Below the pieces are notes generated by a model. That model searched no databases. It worked only from the letters and a program-made list of their open reading frames with translations, and was not told the DNA's origin. From Vombatus ursinus (lineage: Eukaryota; Chordata; Mammalia; Diprotodontia; Vombatidae), in the NCBI RefSeq assembly GCF_900497805.2, contig NW_020954626.1:1669038-1733037 (forward strand): 64,000 nt of DNA, read 5' to 3'. Below, piece by piece: positions 36,601 through 48,600 of this stretch. Positions within the stretch are counted from its first letter, which is position 1, and every line of letters begins with the position of its first letter. Made by a program: the position numbers and the translations under genes.

Positions 36601-39600
36601 GTTAAAACTGATTCTTTCTTGGACTTCACCCAATTTAAGGTTTCTTTTTCAGCAGTAATATTTCATATCCCTTTTCTCAAATATTGCTGACTTATATTTA
36701 AGGTTTTGATCAGAAGACATTTGGTTTAATAATAATAATAACAACTAGCTTTTATGCAGCACTTTAAGTTTTGTAAAGCTGTATTTCATTTGATTCTCAT
36801 ATCAATGTTGTGAGGTATGTGCTTTTATTATCCCCATTTTGCAGATGAGAGAACTAAGTCTAAGAGAGATTTAATTGACTTGCCTGTGGTCACACAGCTA
36901 GTGAGTGTCTTGTGGCAGGATTTTAACTCAGGCCTTCCTGACTCCAAGTCTAGAAATTTATCATTTGCCCTATGTGGCAGTTTCCTTTTAATAGAAATTT
37001 AGAAGATCTGATTCTTTATTATTCAGGATCTTTTGTCCTTAATAAAACAGGCAAAAAATGGGCATGATGGTGATTTAGTAGTACATTTTTCAGAAATGAA
37101 TTTTAAATTTTAGAGATACTCATTATATTTATGTGATCATATGGATTGAATATTAGTAATTTTTTAGCACCAGAAACCAAATTATTTTAACTCTGACCCT
37201 TTAGTGTGCCAACCTGTCTTGAATGAGGAATGTATAAAAGAAGAGAAGCCTGTGAGCAAAATGCAGCTGAAGGTGGGGTGGATGGCTTGATGAGGGAAGC
37301 TGCTTCATCTGTTGCCTAGGATTTGCATCTTTTGTACTCTAGTGTAGTATTAATGTACTAATTAAACATTGATAAGAGAAATTAATACGATCCATTGAAG
37401 CGTTTAAGGAATTTAGACAATTTACGTATAATTACTTGACTTGACTCGTTTGCTCAATTCATTGAAAAGAAATTGGTTTTGTAGGATATTTAATGACTAC
37501 ATACTTTCCAAGTCCAAGCTTTTTATTTTGGTCAGAAGATAGCAGCTCTTATCCATACATCATGTTAAATTAAAGGGAAGTGAGAGCCATATCCTTAAAC
37601 ACTTGAGTGGTGTATGAGGTTTCATTTAAGTTTTTTCTTTCTAATCTTTTACAAAATCACATATCTTAGTGACACCTAAAGGTAATTGTCTGCCTTTATT
37701 ATATGAAAACATATGGTTTCAAAAACTGAAATTAAATTTCTTGAAATTTTGATAGCATTTCTATGTATGTCATACTTTGTTTTTATTACTCCAGATTGAT
37801 CGCAGTAAGAAGCCGCCAACCAAATTGCCTGATGATCACGTACTAAAATCTGAAGTGACGGACCTTGATCATCAGCTTCCACAGAGTGGGAAGGCTGTTC
37901 CTGATCGTTCCACAAAGCCAGTATATGCCCCAGTGGTAGATGCTTTAACAGAGGAAGAAAAGATTCGTATCCATGCAGAAACTACGCTTCTGATTGAGAA
38001 GAGCAAACGAGAGAAAGAGCTTCGGGAAAGGCGGCAAGAGGAACAGAGAGAGAGACTGAAGAGGGAGGAGCTGGAGCAGAAAGCCGGAGAGAACCTGGAG
38101 GCCGAGGAGAGAGAGGAGGGAGCCAGGCCACAACAGGAGGATGAGGGAAGTGACACGAAGGAGGTGAAGGAGGCGGGAGGAGCAAGAGGGCCAACCAGAA
38201 GGGAGCGTGAATTGGCAGAGCCTGCAAAGCCCGTGGAAGACCAAGAGAAAGGATGTCAAACGCCAGAAATCCAGAAGAAACCAGAAACGGATGTCTCCCG
38301 CTCATCTGGGCCAGCAGATCCAGGTCCCAGCAAGGTAAGTAAGCTAGAAAAGCTCAGCACAGAATACCAGCCAACCAAAAGGGTTGGCAGATGGTGGCAC
38401 CGTAGTCATGGAGCGAGCAGCGGGCTCTGTGAGGCACTTTGCTAGCTGTGGGACCCTGGGCAGGCCACTGTACCTCAGGCATCCAGTTTGCACATCTGTA
38501 AAAATTGGAGTGATGATAGCACCTGCCTCTTAGGGCTGCTGTGAATTTCAAATGAGATAGTGCTATATAAACGCTGCTAATGCTGTTATATTTTCCAGAA
38601 GAGAATGGTGCTACTGACAGTATACCGTGGAGATAGATTTGTGCTGATAGCTCTATACTCTGTGGTCCAGTCACTTTTATTTTTTAAATTTTATTTATTT
38701 ACTTTTAGTTTATAGCATTCACTTCCATAAGATTTTGAGTTCCAAATTTTCTCCCCATCTCTCCCCTCCCTTGACCTCACCCCAAGAAGGCGTGCAATTT
38801 GATATAGGCTCTGCATATACATTCATATTAAACCTTTTTTCACAGTAGTCATGTTGTAAAGAAGAATTAGAATCAATGTGAAAAACCATGAGAAAGAAGA
38901 AACAAAAAAAAGATAGAGCAAATAATATGCCTTGATCTGCATTCAGACTCCAGACTTCTTTCTCTGGATATGGATAGCATTTTCCATCATGAGTCTTTTG
39001 CAGTTGTCTTAGATCCTTGCATTGCTGAGAGATGAGTCTATCAAAGTTAGTCATCATGTCCAGTCACTTTTAAAACCACCTTTTTGGAACAGGCCTTTCA
39101 AATTAGGATTTCAATGTGTGCCTTATTAGCAATATGCTTAACCATTTGAAATAAACAACTATAGTCTTCCTTTGTGATATGTCTGTAAGAAAGCGTAAAA
39201 CAGATTGTGTGTCCTCACTTGTTAGAACAATGGAGAAATAGATGCCTGCTATTATTCCACATGCTAAATTTAATATTCATGCTGTTTATATATCCAGAAA
39301 ATCCATATCAGGGCATCTAGGTGCTTATTTTTGGTGTCATTTTTATTGTCTCAATTTCTGCTTCCTCTGTTTAAGTAATGCCATCAGGAACTTCTTAAAA
39401 TTCAAGTATCTGGTATTTTTTTCTCTTTATACATTGTCAAGTAACTAACAAAAGCCAAACATATATCTGACTAACATTTTAGGTCCAGAATACACATTTG
39501 AAAAATAGTATATTTTATTAAATCAAATTGGTTTTATGTAAATGTAAAGCAAAATATTACTTTATAGGGTGTGAATAATCTTAACGGAGGCAAAAATAGC

Positions 39601-42600
39601 ATCTTAATACAGTTGTCAACTTCTAAAGTCCCTAAAATAGTACTTTGGACATGTCACTAATGTTCACATCCAGTAACATTTCACTTGGCTGCCAACTTCA
39701 GCCATCTAAAAAATAAACCAAAAAGGCCTCTAGAGGTCCAGCCAAAATAAATATCAGACAATCCGTATATTAAAACTTGCCAGTCAGTCAATGAGCATTT
39801 TTTTCAGAGCCTACTATGTGCCAGGAACTGATAGGTCCCGGGCATGCAAGGACCAAAATAAAAGAATCCTTGCCCTCAGGGAGCACATATTCTCCCTGGG
39901 TTGGGGAGGGGAGAATATCAAGGACACATTAATCAATACAAAGAAATTGGGAGGAGGTCTTCAGGAATGGCCTCATATTTGAAGTGCCACTTTTGCTAAA
40001 CTTTGAAAAGAGCGAAGTGTGAGGAATAGCATGAAGATGTTGAATGTTTATATGGATAAAAGTAAGTTGGGCCTTTAGAGTACAGAAAGGGAGAATAAGA
40101 TGTAATAGTTCTTGGACAGATTGTAAAGAACTTTCAGTGCCAAATATGGGAGTTTGTATTTTTTCCTAGAGGCAGTAGAAACTACTGATGCTTTTTTTTA
40201 GCAGAGGGTTAAGGGGGTAACATAATCATACCTGTGTATCATTTTGCATATGTGATGGATTGAAGCAAGGGGAGATGTAAGGCAGGGAGACCAGTTGGAG
40301 TCTTTTGCCTCCAATTAGAGGCTATTGCAGTAGACCAGGCAAAAAATTATGAAGGCCTGAACAAAGATGGCTGTGCCGGTTAATAAGCATTTATTAAACA
40401 CCGTATACTATGCTAAACATTGGGAATACAAGAAAGGCCCACCCAAAAAAACCTCGAAACACAATCCCTGCTGTCAAGAAGTTTTCAGTCTAATAAGAGT
40501 GAAGAGAAGGGGTTGGATGAGATATGTTGTAAAGGTAAAATTTGACAAGACTTGGCAGTTGATTAAGTTGCTAGGGCAGGGTGAGTCAGAATGAAGGGTT
40601 AAGAATGACTTAAAAGTTTTGAACCTTTTGGGGCAGCTAGGTGGTGCGGTGGATAGAACACCAGCCCTGGATTCAGGAGGACTTGAGTTCAAAATCAGCC
40701 TCAGACACATAACACTAACTGTGTGACCCTGGGCAAGTCACTAAATCCCATTGCCTAACCAAAAAAAAAAAAAANNNNNNNNNNNNNNNNNAGTTTTGAA
40801 CCTGATTGGAAAGATGGTTGTGCCTTCAACAGAAATAGGGAGGTTAAGAAGAGTGGTGAGTTTAGAGAGGGAAATTTGTTCGATTTTGGACATGTTGAAT
40901 TTGAGTTGCTTATTGGACATCCAGTGGGAAATGTCTAATAAGTAGTTAGTGATGTGGTTTGAGAGAGAGAGAGAAACTAGGTAAGGCTATATATATCTTG
41001 GAATCATCTGCACAGAGATGGCAATAGAATACATGGGAGCTAGTGAAATCAATGAAAGAAAAGAGATATAGAGAGAGAAAATTGTTCAAACCAGAAGCTT
41101 GAGGTATATTTACTCTAGGAAATTGGATGATGATCCAGGAAAAGAGCCTGAGGGGGAATATTCTGGTGGGTAGGAGAAGAAACAGTAGAGAGCAAAGTCG
41201 TGAAAACCCCAAGAGGAGACAGATCCAGGAGGGAACAGTGTCAGATGTTTCAGAAAGGTTTGAAGGAGGTTAGGCTTGAGAAAAGGCCATTGGATTTGTC
41301 AATTAAAAGATCATTGGTAATTTTGGAGAGCAGTTTCAGGTGAGTGATGAGGTTTGAAGCCAGTTTGCAAGAGGTTGAAAATGAAATGAGAAGACAAGTA
41401 ACTTGGAGGTAATGAGTATAGCGAGCCTTTTCTAGTAATTGGGCTGAGAAATAGGACAATAGCTTGAGGTGAAATTAGGGTTAATTAAAGGTGTTTTTTG
41501 TTTTATAAGGATAGGGAGAGCTGGGTGTTTATATAAGGATAAGGGAGAAAGCCAATAAGGAAGGGATTGACTGTTTGAGAGAAAGAGGAGATTTTTGTCA
41601 GGAATTCTGTCTATCCAAGATACAGGAGGAGGTGAAATCAAGAGTCAAATAGAGGGGTTGGTCCTGATGAAGCAAAAAAAAAAGGCCACCTCTTAACAGA
41701 GATTAGAGTAAAGGAAGAGAAAATAGGGGATGGTGGAAAGAGGAACTAACAGTGAGTGGCTTCTATCTTCTCAGTTTAGTATGAGGTTAGATTATCCAAT
41801 AAAAGGTAGAGGAGGAGCAGTGGTGGTAAGAGAGGCTTGAAAAGCGAAAAGATGGTTCAGAATTTCTGGAATATCGCAATATAGTCAGGGAAGAGGAAAA
41901 TAATTTTCTTGGCACTGGCAGCCCAGTTGAGATTTTTTTCCCTTTAGATTTCATTGGTGTAAGGAGCTTCTTGTGAGAAAATTCTCCACCAATACAGAAC
42001 TCAAGCTTCTCTGAAACTTTGTGGTTTGGTTGGTCAATCATGTCCAACCCTTCGTGACCCCATGAACCAGAACCCCAGACACTTCTGTCCTCCACTATCT
42101 CTCGAGGTCTGTTTAAGTGCATTGATTCCATGGTACTATCTATCCATCTTGTCCTCTGTTGTCCTTTTTTCCTTTGCTTTCAGTCTTTCCCAGCATCAGG
42201 TTCTTTTCCATCCAGAAGGCAGGAGAAGAGTTCCCATCTTCTCATTATGTGGCCATAGTATTTAAACTTCAGCTTCAGTATTTGACCTTCCAGTAAATAG
42301 CCTGAATTAATTTCTTTAAGTCGACTGATTTGATCTCCTGGCTGTCCAAGGGACTCTCCAAAGTCTTCTCCAGTACCATAATTTGAAAGCATGGGTTCTG
42401 CTACACTCAGCTTTTCTCATAGTACAGATCTCATAGCCGTACATTGCTACAGGAAAAACCATAGTTTTGACTATATGGACCTTTGTCAGCAAGGTGATAT
42501 CTCTGTGTTTTAATATGCTGTCCAGATAGAGCATAGCTTTCCTTCCAAGGAGCAAGTGTCTTTTACTTTCATAGCTGCAGTTGGCATCTGCAGTGATCTT

Positions 42601-45600
42601 TGAGCCCAAGAATATAACATCTGACACTGCTTCCATTTCTTCTCCCACTACTTGCCAGGAAGAAATGGGACCCATTGCCAAAATCCTAGGGTTTTTTTTT
42701 TTTATGTTAAGCATCGAGCAAACTTTTACACTCTCCCCTTTCTCCCTCATCAAGAGGTTTCTTAACTCCTCACTTTTTGCCATCAGAGTGGTATCATCTG
42801 CATCTCTGAGATTGTTAATATTTCTTCAGGCACGCTTAATTCCAGCTTTTGATTCATCCACCCTGGCATTTCACATGATGTTCTCTGCTTATAACTTAAA
42901 TAAGGTGACAGTATACAGCTTTGTCCTACTCCTTTCCCAGTCTTAAATCAGTCAGTTGTTCCATGTTCGGTTCTAACTATTGCTTCTTGACCCCCATACA
43001 GTTTCCTCAGGAGGCAAGTAATATGATCGAGTACTCCCATCTCTTTGAGGACCTGCCACATTTTGTGATCCATATAGTCAAAAGCTTTAGTGTATTCGAT
43101 GAAGCAGAAATAGATGTTTTTCTAGAACTCCCTTGCTTTCTCCATAATCTAGCAAATGTTGACAGTTTGGTCTGTAGCTCCTCTACCTCTTTGAAAACCA
43201 GCCTGCTCTTCTGGTAATTCTTGGTTCACATATTGCTAAATCCTAGCTTGCAAAATCTTAAGCATAACCTTGCTGGATGTGTGAAATGAGTGCAATTGTT
43301 TGGTAATTTGGTAATTTGAACATTCCTTGGCATTGCCCTTCTTTAGGATTGGACCATAAACTGATCTTTTCCAATCCTCTGGCCACTATTATGTTTTCCA
43401 AATTTGCTGGCATACTGAGTACAAAACTTTAACAGTATCACCTTTTAAAGGATTTTAAATAACTCAGCTGGAATTGTGTCACCTCCACTAGTCTTATTGT
43501 TAGCAATGCGTCCTAAGACCCACTTAACTTCATATTTGAGGATGTCTGGCTCTAGATCAGAAACCACACCATCATGATGTTTAGTTGTATTGTTCTTTTG
43601 TGTATTCTTGCCATCTATTCTTAATCTTTTCTGCTTCTGTTTAGTCCCTACCATTTTTGTCTTTTATCATGCTCATTTTTGCATGAAAGTTCCCTTGATA
43701 TCTCAGATCGTGATCTTCTTACTGCAAAATTCAAACTTAAATCGGAGAAAGTAGAGAAAATCATAATAAGACCATGTAGGAATGACCTAAATAACATCCC
43801 TTATGAATATGAAGTAGAGATGATAAGTACATCTAAGAAATGATTAAATATGATAGAGCACCTGAAAAACTATGGACAGAAGTTCACAGAACTGTATGAG
43901 GCAGCAACAAAAAACATTCTAAAGAAAAAGAAGAGCAAGAAAGCAAAATAGATGTCTGATGAAGCTTTACAAATAGCTGAGGAAAGAAGAAAAATGAAAG
44001 GTAAAGGAGGAAGGGAAAGATATACCCAAATGAATGCATAATTCCAAGGAATAACAAGGAGAGATAAGGTTTTCTTAGAGCAATGCAAAGAAATAGAAGA
44101 AAACAATAGAATGAGAAAGACATATCTCTTTAAGAAAATTAGAGATATCAAGGGAATTGATTGAGTTCCAAATTCTCTCCCTCTTTTCCTCCCTTTTTCC
44201 CTCCTGGAGGCAGTAAGCAGTCTGATATAGGCAATACATGTGCAATTGGGTAAAATATATTTCTGTATTAGTCATTTTGTGGAAGAAAATGCAAACAAAA
44301 AAAAGAAAAATGGTATGGTTTGGTCTGCATTCAGATTCCATCAGTTTATTTCTCTGGATGTGAATAGCATTTTTCATTATGAGTCCTTTGGGATTGTCTT
44401 GTATCATTTTATTGCTAAGAATAACTAAGTCATTCACAGTTGTTCATTGTACAATATTACTGTATACAATATTCTTCTGGTTCTTCTCACTTCACTCTGC
44501 ATGAGTTCATGTGAGCCTTTCCAGGTTTGTCTGAAATCTGCCTGTTCATCATTTCTTATAGCACACTAAATAGTATTCCATCACAAACATATGTCACAGC
44601 TTGTTCAGGCATTCCCCAGTTGATGGGCATCCCCTCAATTTCCAGTTCTTTGCCACCAAAAAAGAGCTGCCATAAATATTTTTGTGCAAATAGGTCCTTT
44701 TCCCTTATTTTTTTTTAACCGCTTTGGGATAAAGACCTAGTATTAGTATTGCTGGATCAAAGGGTATGCAGTTTTATAGCCCTTTGAGAATAGTTTCAAA
44801 TTGCTCTCCAGAATGGTTGAATCAGTTCACAACTCCACCAACCACGCATTAGTGTTCCAATTTTCCCATATCGCCTCCAGTATTTGCTATTTTCCTTTGT
44901 TGTCATATTGGCTGATCTGATAGGTGTGAGGTGATACCTCAGAGTTGTTTTGGTTTGTATTTCTCTAATTAGTAGTGATTTAGAGCATTTTTTCATGACC
45001 GTAGCTAGATTTGATTTCTTTCTCAGAAAATTGCCTGTTCATATTCTTTGACCATTTATCAACTGGGGAAGGACTTGTATTCTTATATATTTGAGAACTA
45101 AGGTCTTTATCAGAGATACTTGCTGTAAAAAAATTTTTTTTCCCAGCTTTCTGCTTTCCTTCTAATCTTGGCTGCATTGGTTTTGTTTGTTCAAAACCTT
45201 TTTAACTTAATGTAATCAAAATTATCCATTTTATATCTTGTAATGTTGTCTATTTCTTGTTTTGTTCAAAGTTCTTCCCTTATCCATAGATCTGACAGGT
45301 AAACTATCCCATGCTCCCCAAATTTGCTCATGGTATCACCTTTTATGTCTAAATTACGTACCCATTTTGACCTTATCTTGGTATAGTGTGAGATATTGGT
45401 CTATACCTAATTTCTGCCATACTGTTTTCCAGTTTTCCTAGCAGTTTTTGTCCAATAGTGAATTCTGGTCCAAAAGCTTGGATCTTTGGGTTTATCAAAT
45501 ACTAAATTACTATTGTCATTTACTAGTATGTATTGTGTACCTAATCTGCTCCACTGATCTACCGCTACATTTCTTAGCCAGTACTAGATTGTTTTGATAA

Positions 45601-48600
45601 TTACCACTTTATAATACAGTTTGAGATCTGGTACAGCTAGGCTACCTTCCTTCACTTTTTTTTTTCATTGATATCCCCTTTATTTTCTTGATCTTTTGTT
45701 TTTCCAGATAGACTTAATTATTATTTTTTCTAGCTCTGTAATTTTTTGGTAGTTTGATTGGTATGGCACTGAATAAGTAGATTAATTTAGATAAAATTGT
45801 CATTCTTACTATATTGGCTCAGCTTACCCATGAGCAATTACTATTTTTCCATTTGTTTAGCTCAGACTGTGTTTGTGTGAAAAGTTACTCCATTTCTTCT
45901 AAGGGATTCTTGCCTACACTGGTATATGTGGTGACACCTAAACTAAATTCACACATTCCCATCCATTTAAGTTCGCTGACACCTAAGATGTTGTTGTTTA
46001 ATTTTTCCATCTCCTGTCTGACTACATCCAGCTTACCTTGGTTCATAGATCTTACATTCCAGGTTCCTGTGCAATATTGATCTTTACAATATCAGACTTT
46101 CCTTTCATCACCAAATGCAACCGCAGCTGAGCTTCCCAGCTTTGGCTCAGCTGCTTCATTAGTGCTGGAGCTACTTGAAATTGTTCTACACTCTTCCTCA
46201 GTAGTATATTGAACTCCTTCCAACCTGAGGGGCCCATCTTCCGATGTTATCTCTTTTATCATTTTAGTACTGTCCATGGCATTTCTTGGCAAAGATAGTG
46301 GGGTGGTTTGCCATTTTCTTCTCCACTGGGTCATTGGAGTTTGTCAGAACTCTCCACTATGACCTGTCCATCTTGAGGAAACCTGTGTGGCATAGCTCAT
46401 CATTTTATTGAACCCTTTTTTATTAAGCCCCTTTGCCATGACAGGGCAATTATTATAGCCTTAGAAAAGTTGTATGAGGTGCTGAGATGGAGTGACTTGC
46501 CCAAGGTCACATTAACCGTATGTTTCAGAGGCATTATTTGAACCCAGAACTGACTTCCTATCTCTTCTATCCACTTCACCTTGATGTAGCTATAGTTAAG
46601 ATTCAGTAAGATATATGTGTAGCAAAACCCAGTCTCCATGATTGTATAACTTCCTCCAGCAGCCTGGAGTTGGAATGCAGGGGAGGCATTTGGCAGGGAT
46701 GATTCAGGTTTGGGATTTAGCAAGGCATAACCTCTAATAGGACAAAGGGGTAAGGAATTTGAGAGTAGAAGACAGTAGAAAGTTGGATTGGCTAACTATT
46801 GTGTCAAGATTGGGAAGGAAAGAAAGTCAGGGCAGGGGTGATAGCTAAATAGAATACTAAGGGAGGGACTGGAGGTTATTTCCCTTGCCCTTCTATCGTA
46901 TTAGTGAGTCCTGTTTTTCTATAGAATCTACCAGGAGAAGGCAAGGGACTTCAGGAACATAATGGAAAGGGCCATAATTTAAAGCCCAGCTTAGCCTTGC
47001 ACACATTTGCTCAGGTGGATCATTCTGACAGTTGCGATGAAGACCATTCTGCTGGTCAGCAGGGTTCAGGAGATTTTAGAAGAGTAAGACACAGGGAGAG
47101 ATGCAATTGTAGAAGATTAAGAGCCTGTCAGAATCTTGTTGAGACTACTTTTATATGATTACTCCTGGCTATAATAAATTAGATAGGGAACAATATTATA
47201 GGAAATATTACTGATAGCAATAAGGATTGACACTTGAAAACCTCAGTGAATGAGAAGAGACAAAATAAAACAAAAACAAAAAGGAAGCCTTGAACTAAAA
47301 AACCATGGGATCTCATTAAGGGTTATTTAATATAAGGGGGAATTTTGGACCCTTCGTATTTCTAACCCAGACTCATCAAGAATAAGTAATAATATTCTAT
47401 GTCATTTAAAAAATGTGATTAAATGTATTAATATTTATAATGAATTCCATCAGAAATGATTAAACTTTTTTCAGTTGGCCCCTAAAAAGGCTTTAGATAC
47501 CTGGAAAATTCACTTACATGGAACATTTCATTTCTTAATCCTGTCAGAGAACTGAAGCATTACTGTAGATATTTTTACATGAGATAGAGCAGTAAAGTAG
47601 ATTTTGAGAGAAACTTATACCATTAAAATGTATAATATTTAATCCTACTAGTTTTTAAGTGCTTGAAATTTAGGGTTGCAGCATACTCATCTTGGCAATA
47701 TGCTCATTAGGCTTGTGACCTCCACCAGTGAAAGGAGATTACATATCCACTAAAATATTTTAAGTAATTCCCAGTGAAAAATGTGACAGCCGGGATCTTA
47801 TATCACCCTCAAACTAGTTATCCCATAGAGAACATCCTCAAGAACCTGAAAATCACAAGAGACTTTCCTAAAAAAGTGTTCAGGTGATGGTGAGTTTTGG
47901 TGCCTGTACAATATGGCAGTCAGTCTACCAGAATCGAATGCTTCACAGTTCATTTTGATTTTTGTTCTCATGTTTAGAACCCTATAAAATCTCAAAGAGG
48001 TACTAATGCCTTTTAGTTGACGGGGCTTCCATGGTTCTGGTAGCTATATCCCAGTGCTATTTGTAGAACTTTATTTGTAATTTAAAAAATGTTTTGAGTT
48101 TGATTGATTTAGAGTGTTACCTTTTCAGTAAAATACATTTATATGCTGGAAGAAAATGGATTTTTTTTTTCACTTCTAAAATTTTAATTGTTTTCCAGCC
48201 AGTCAAAGTTAAAGGACAACCAGAAATTGGAGTTCCAAAGGCAGGAACTTTTAGTGAAAGTAGTGAAGATAATGAAAGACCTAAAGTAAGTAAAGTCTTT
48301 GGAAAGAAGTGGAAAGGACTACAGATGTGTAGCATCCAACAGTATTGATTGTCTTAAGCCATTTCTTTTGATTTTTAAGCTTTCCTTTCTAGGAGAGAGC
48401 TATTCCATCTACAGCATCGATTTACATATGGCTATTACATTGCAAAGTATGTTTTCAGCCTTCTACTGAAAGTATTTTGTATAATTTCTTAGAGGTAACA
48501 AATGTCTTGTTAATTTATAAGTAGTAAAGTTTTTTGTTTATTTTAAATAACTTTTAACCCTTTATAAGCTTTTTTCCTTTGTGATTTATCCCCAAGCTTT

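Larger units (their letters stand above)
31683..37794 (+). other. USP8: USP8 intron 9
   Basis: 6.1 kb. Contains a long antisense L1 with its 5' end (32045-35526), nested MIRs (35600-36010), a marsupial MIR variant (36165-36375) and an antisense MIR (36728-36975). 31683-32040 and 36980-37794 are AT-rich with nothing recognised, apart from a more GC-rich unique patch at 37200-37320. Confidence 0.75.
39785..42010 (+). repeat. Long old repeat, left part; family unnamed
   Basis: Opens 'agagcctactatgtgccagg' and continues through 'aggctattgcagtagaccag', 'ttggacatgttgaatttgag', 'gcttattggacatccagtgg', 'gtgtcagatgtttcagaaag' to 'ggcactggcagcccagttga'. This order matches a long repeat common in mammals that I cannot name with confidence (possibly an old LINE untranslated region). 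A second copy of the opening module lies inside at about 40379-40500. It appears to resume at about 46590-47100, beyond the RTE/L1 mosaic. Confidence 0.55.
38335..48198 (+). other. USP8: USP8 intron 10, largest intron
   Basis: 9.9 kb. Contains a MIR (38385-38605), a young L1 3' end (38680-39057), a long old repeat (39785-42010 and about 46590-47100) carrying a SINE, and an RTE/L1 mosaic (42012-46435) followed by an antisense MIR piece (46460-46585). 39075-39780 and 47100-48198 are AT-rich with nothing recognised. Confidence 0.75.

Noticed and set aside
37200-37320. Slightly GC-richer unique patch in intron 9 that might be an unlisted exon
   Set aside because: It has no USP8 similarity, no convincing paired splice sites and no phase fit; exons 9 and 10 already join in frame.
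37872-38305. Several overlapping long open frames on the minus strand of exon 10
   Set aside because: They are shadows of the purine-rich, low-complexity coding strand of USP8 exon 10. Their products are Ser/Leu/Pro-rich with no family resemblance.
42316-42783. 155-residue minus-strand open frame
   Set aside because: It is a piece of the RTE reverse-transcriptase ORF, kept as part of the RTE feature and not as a gene.
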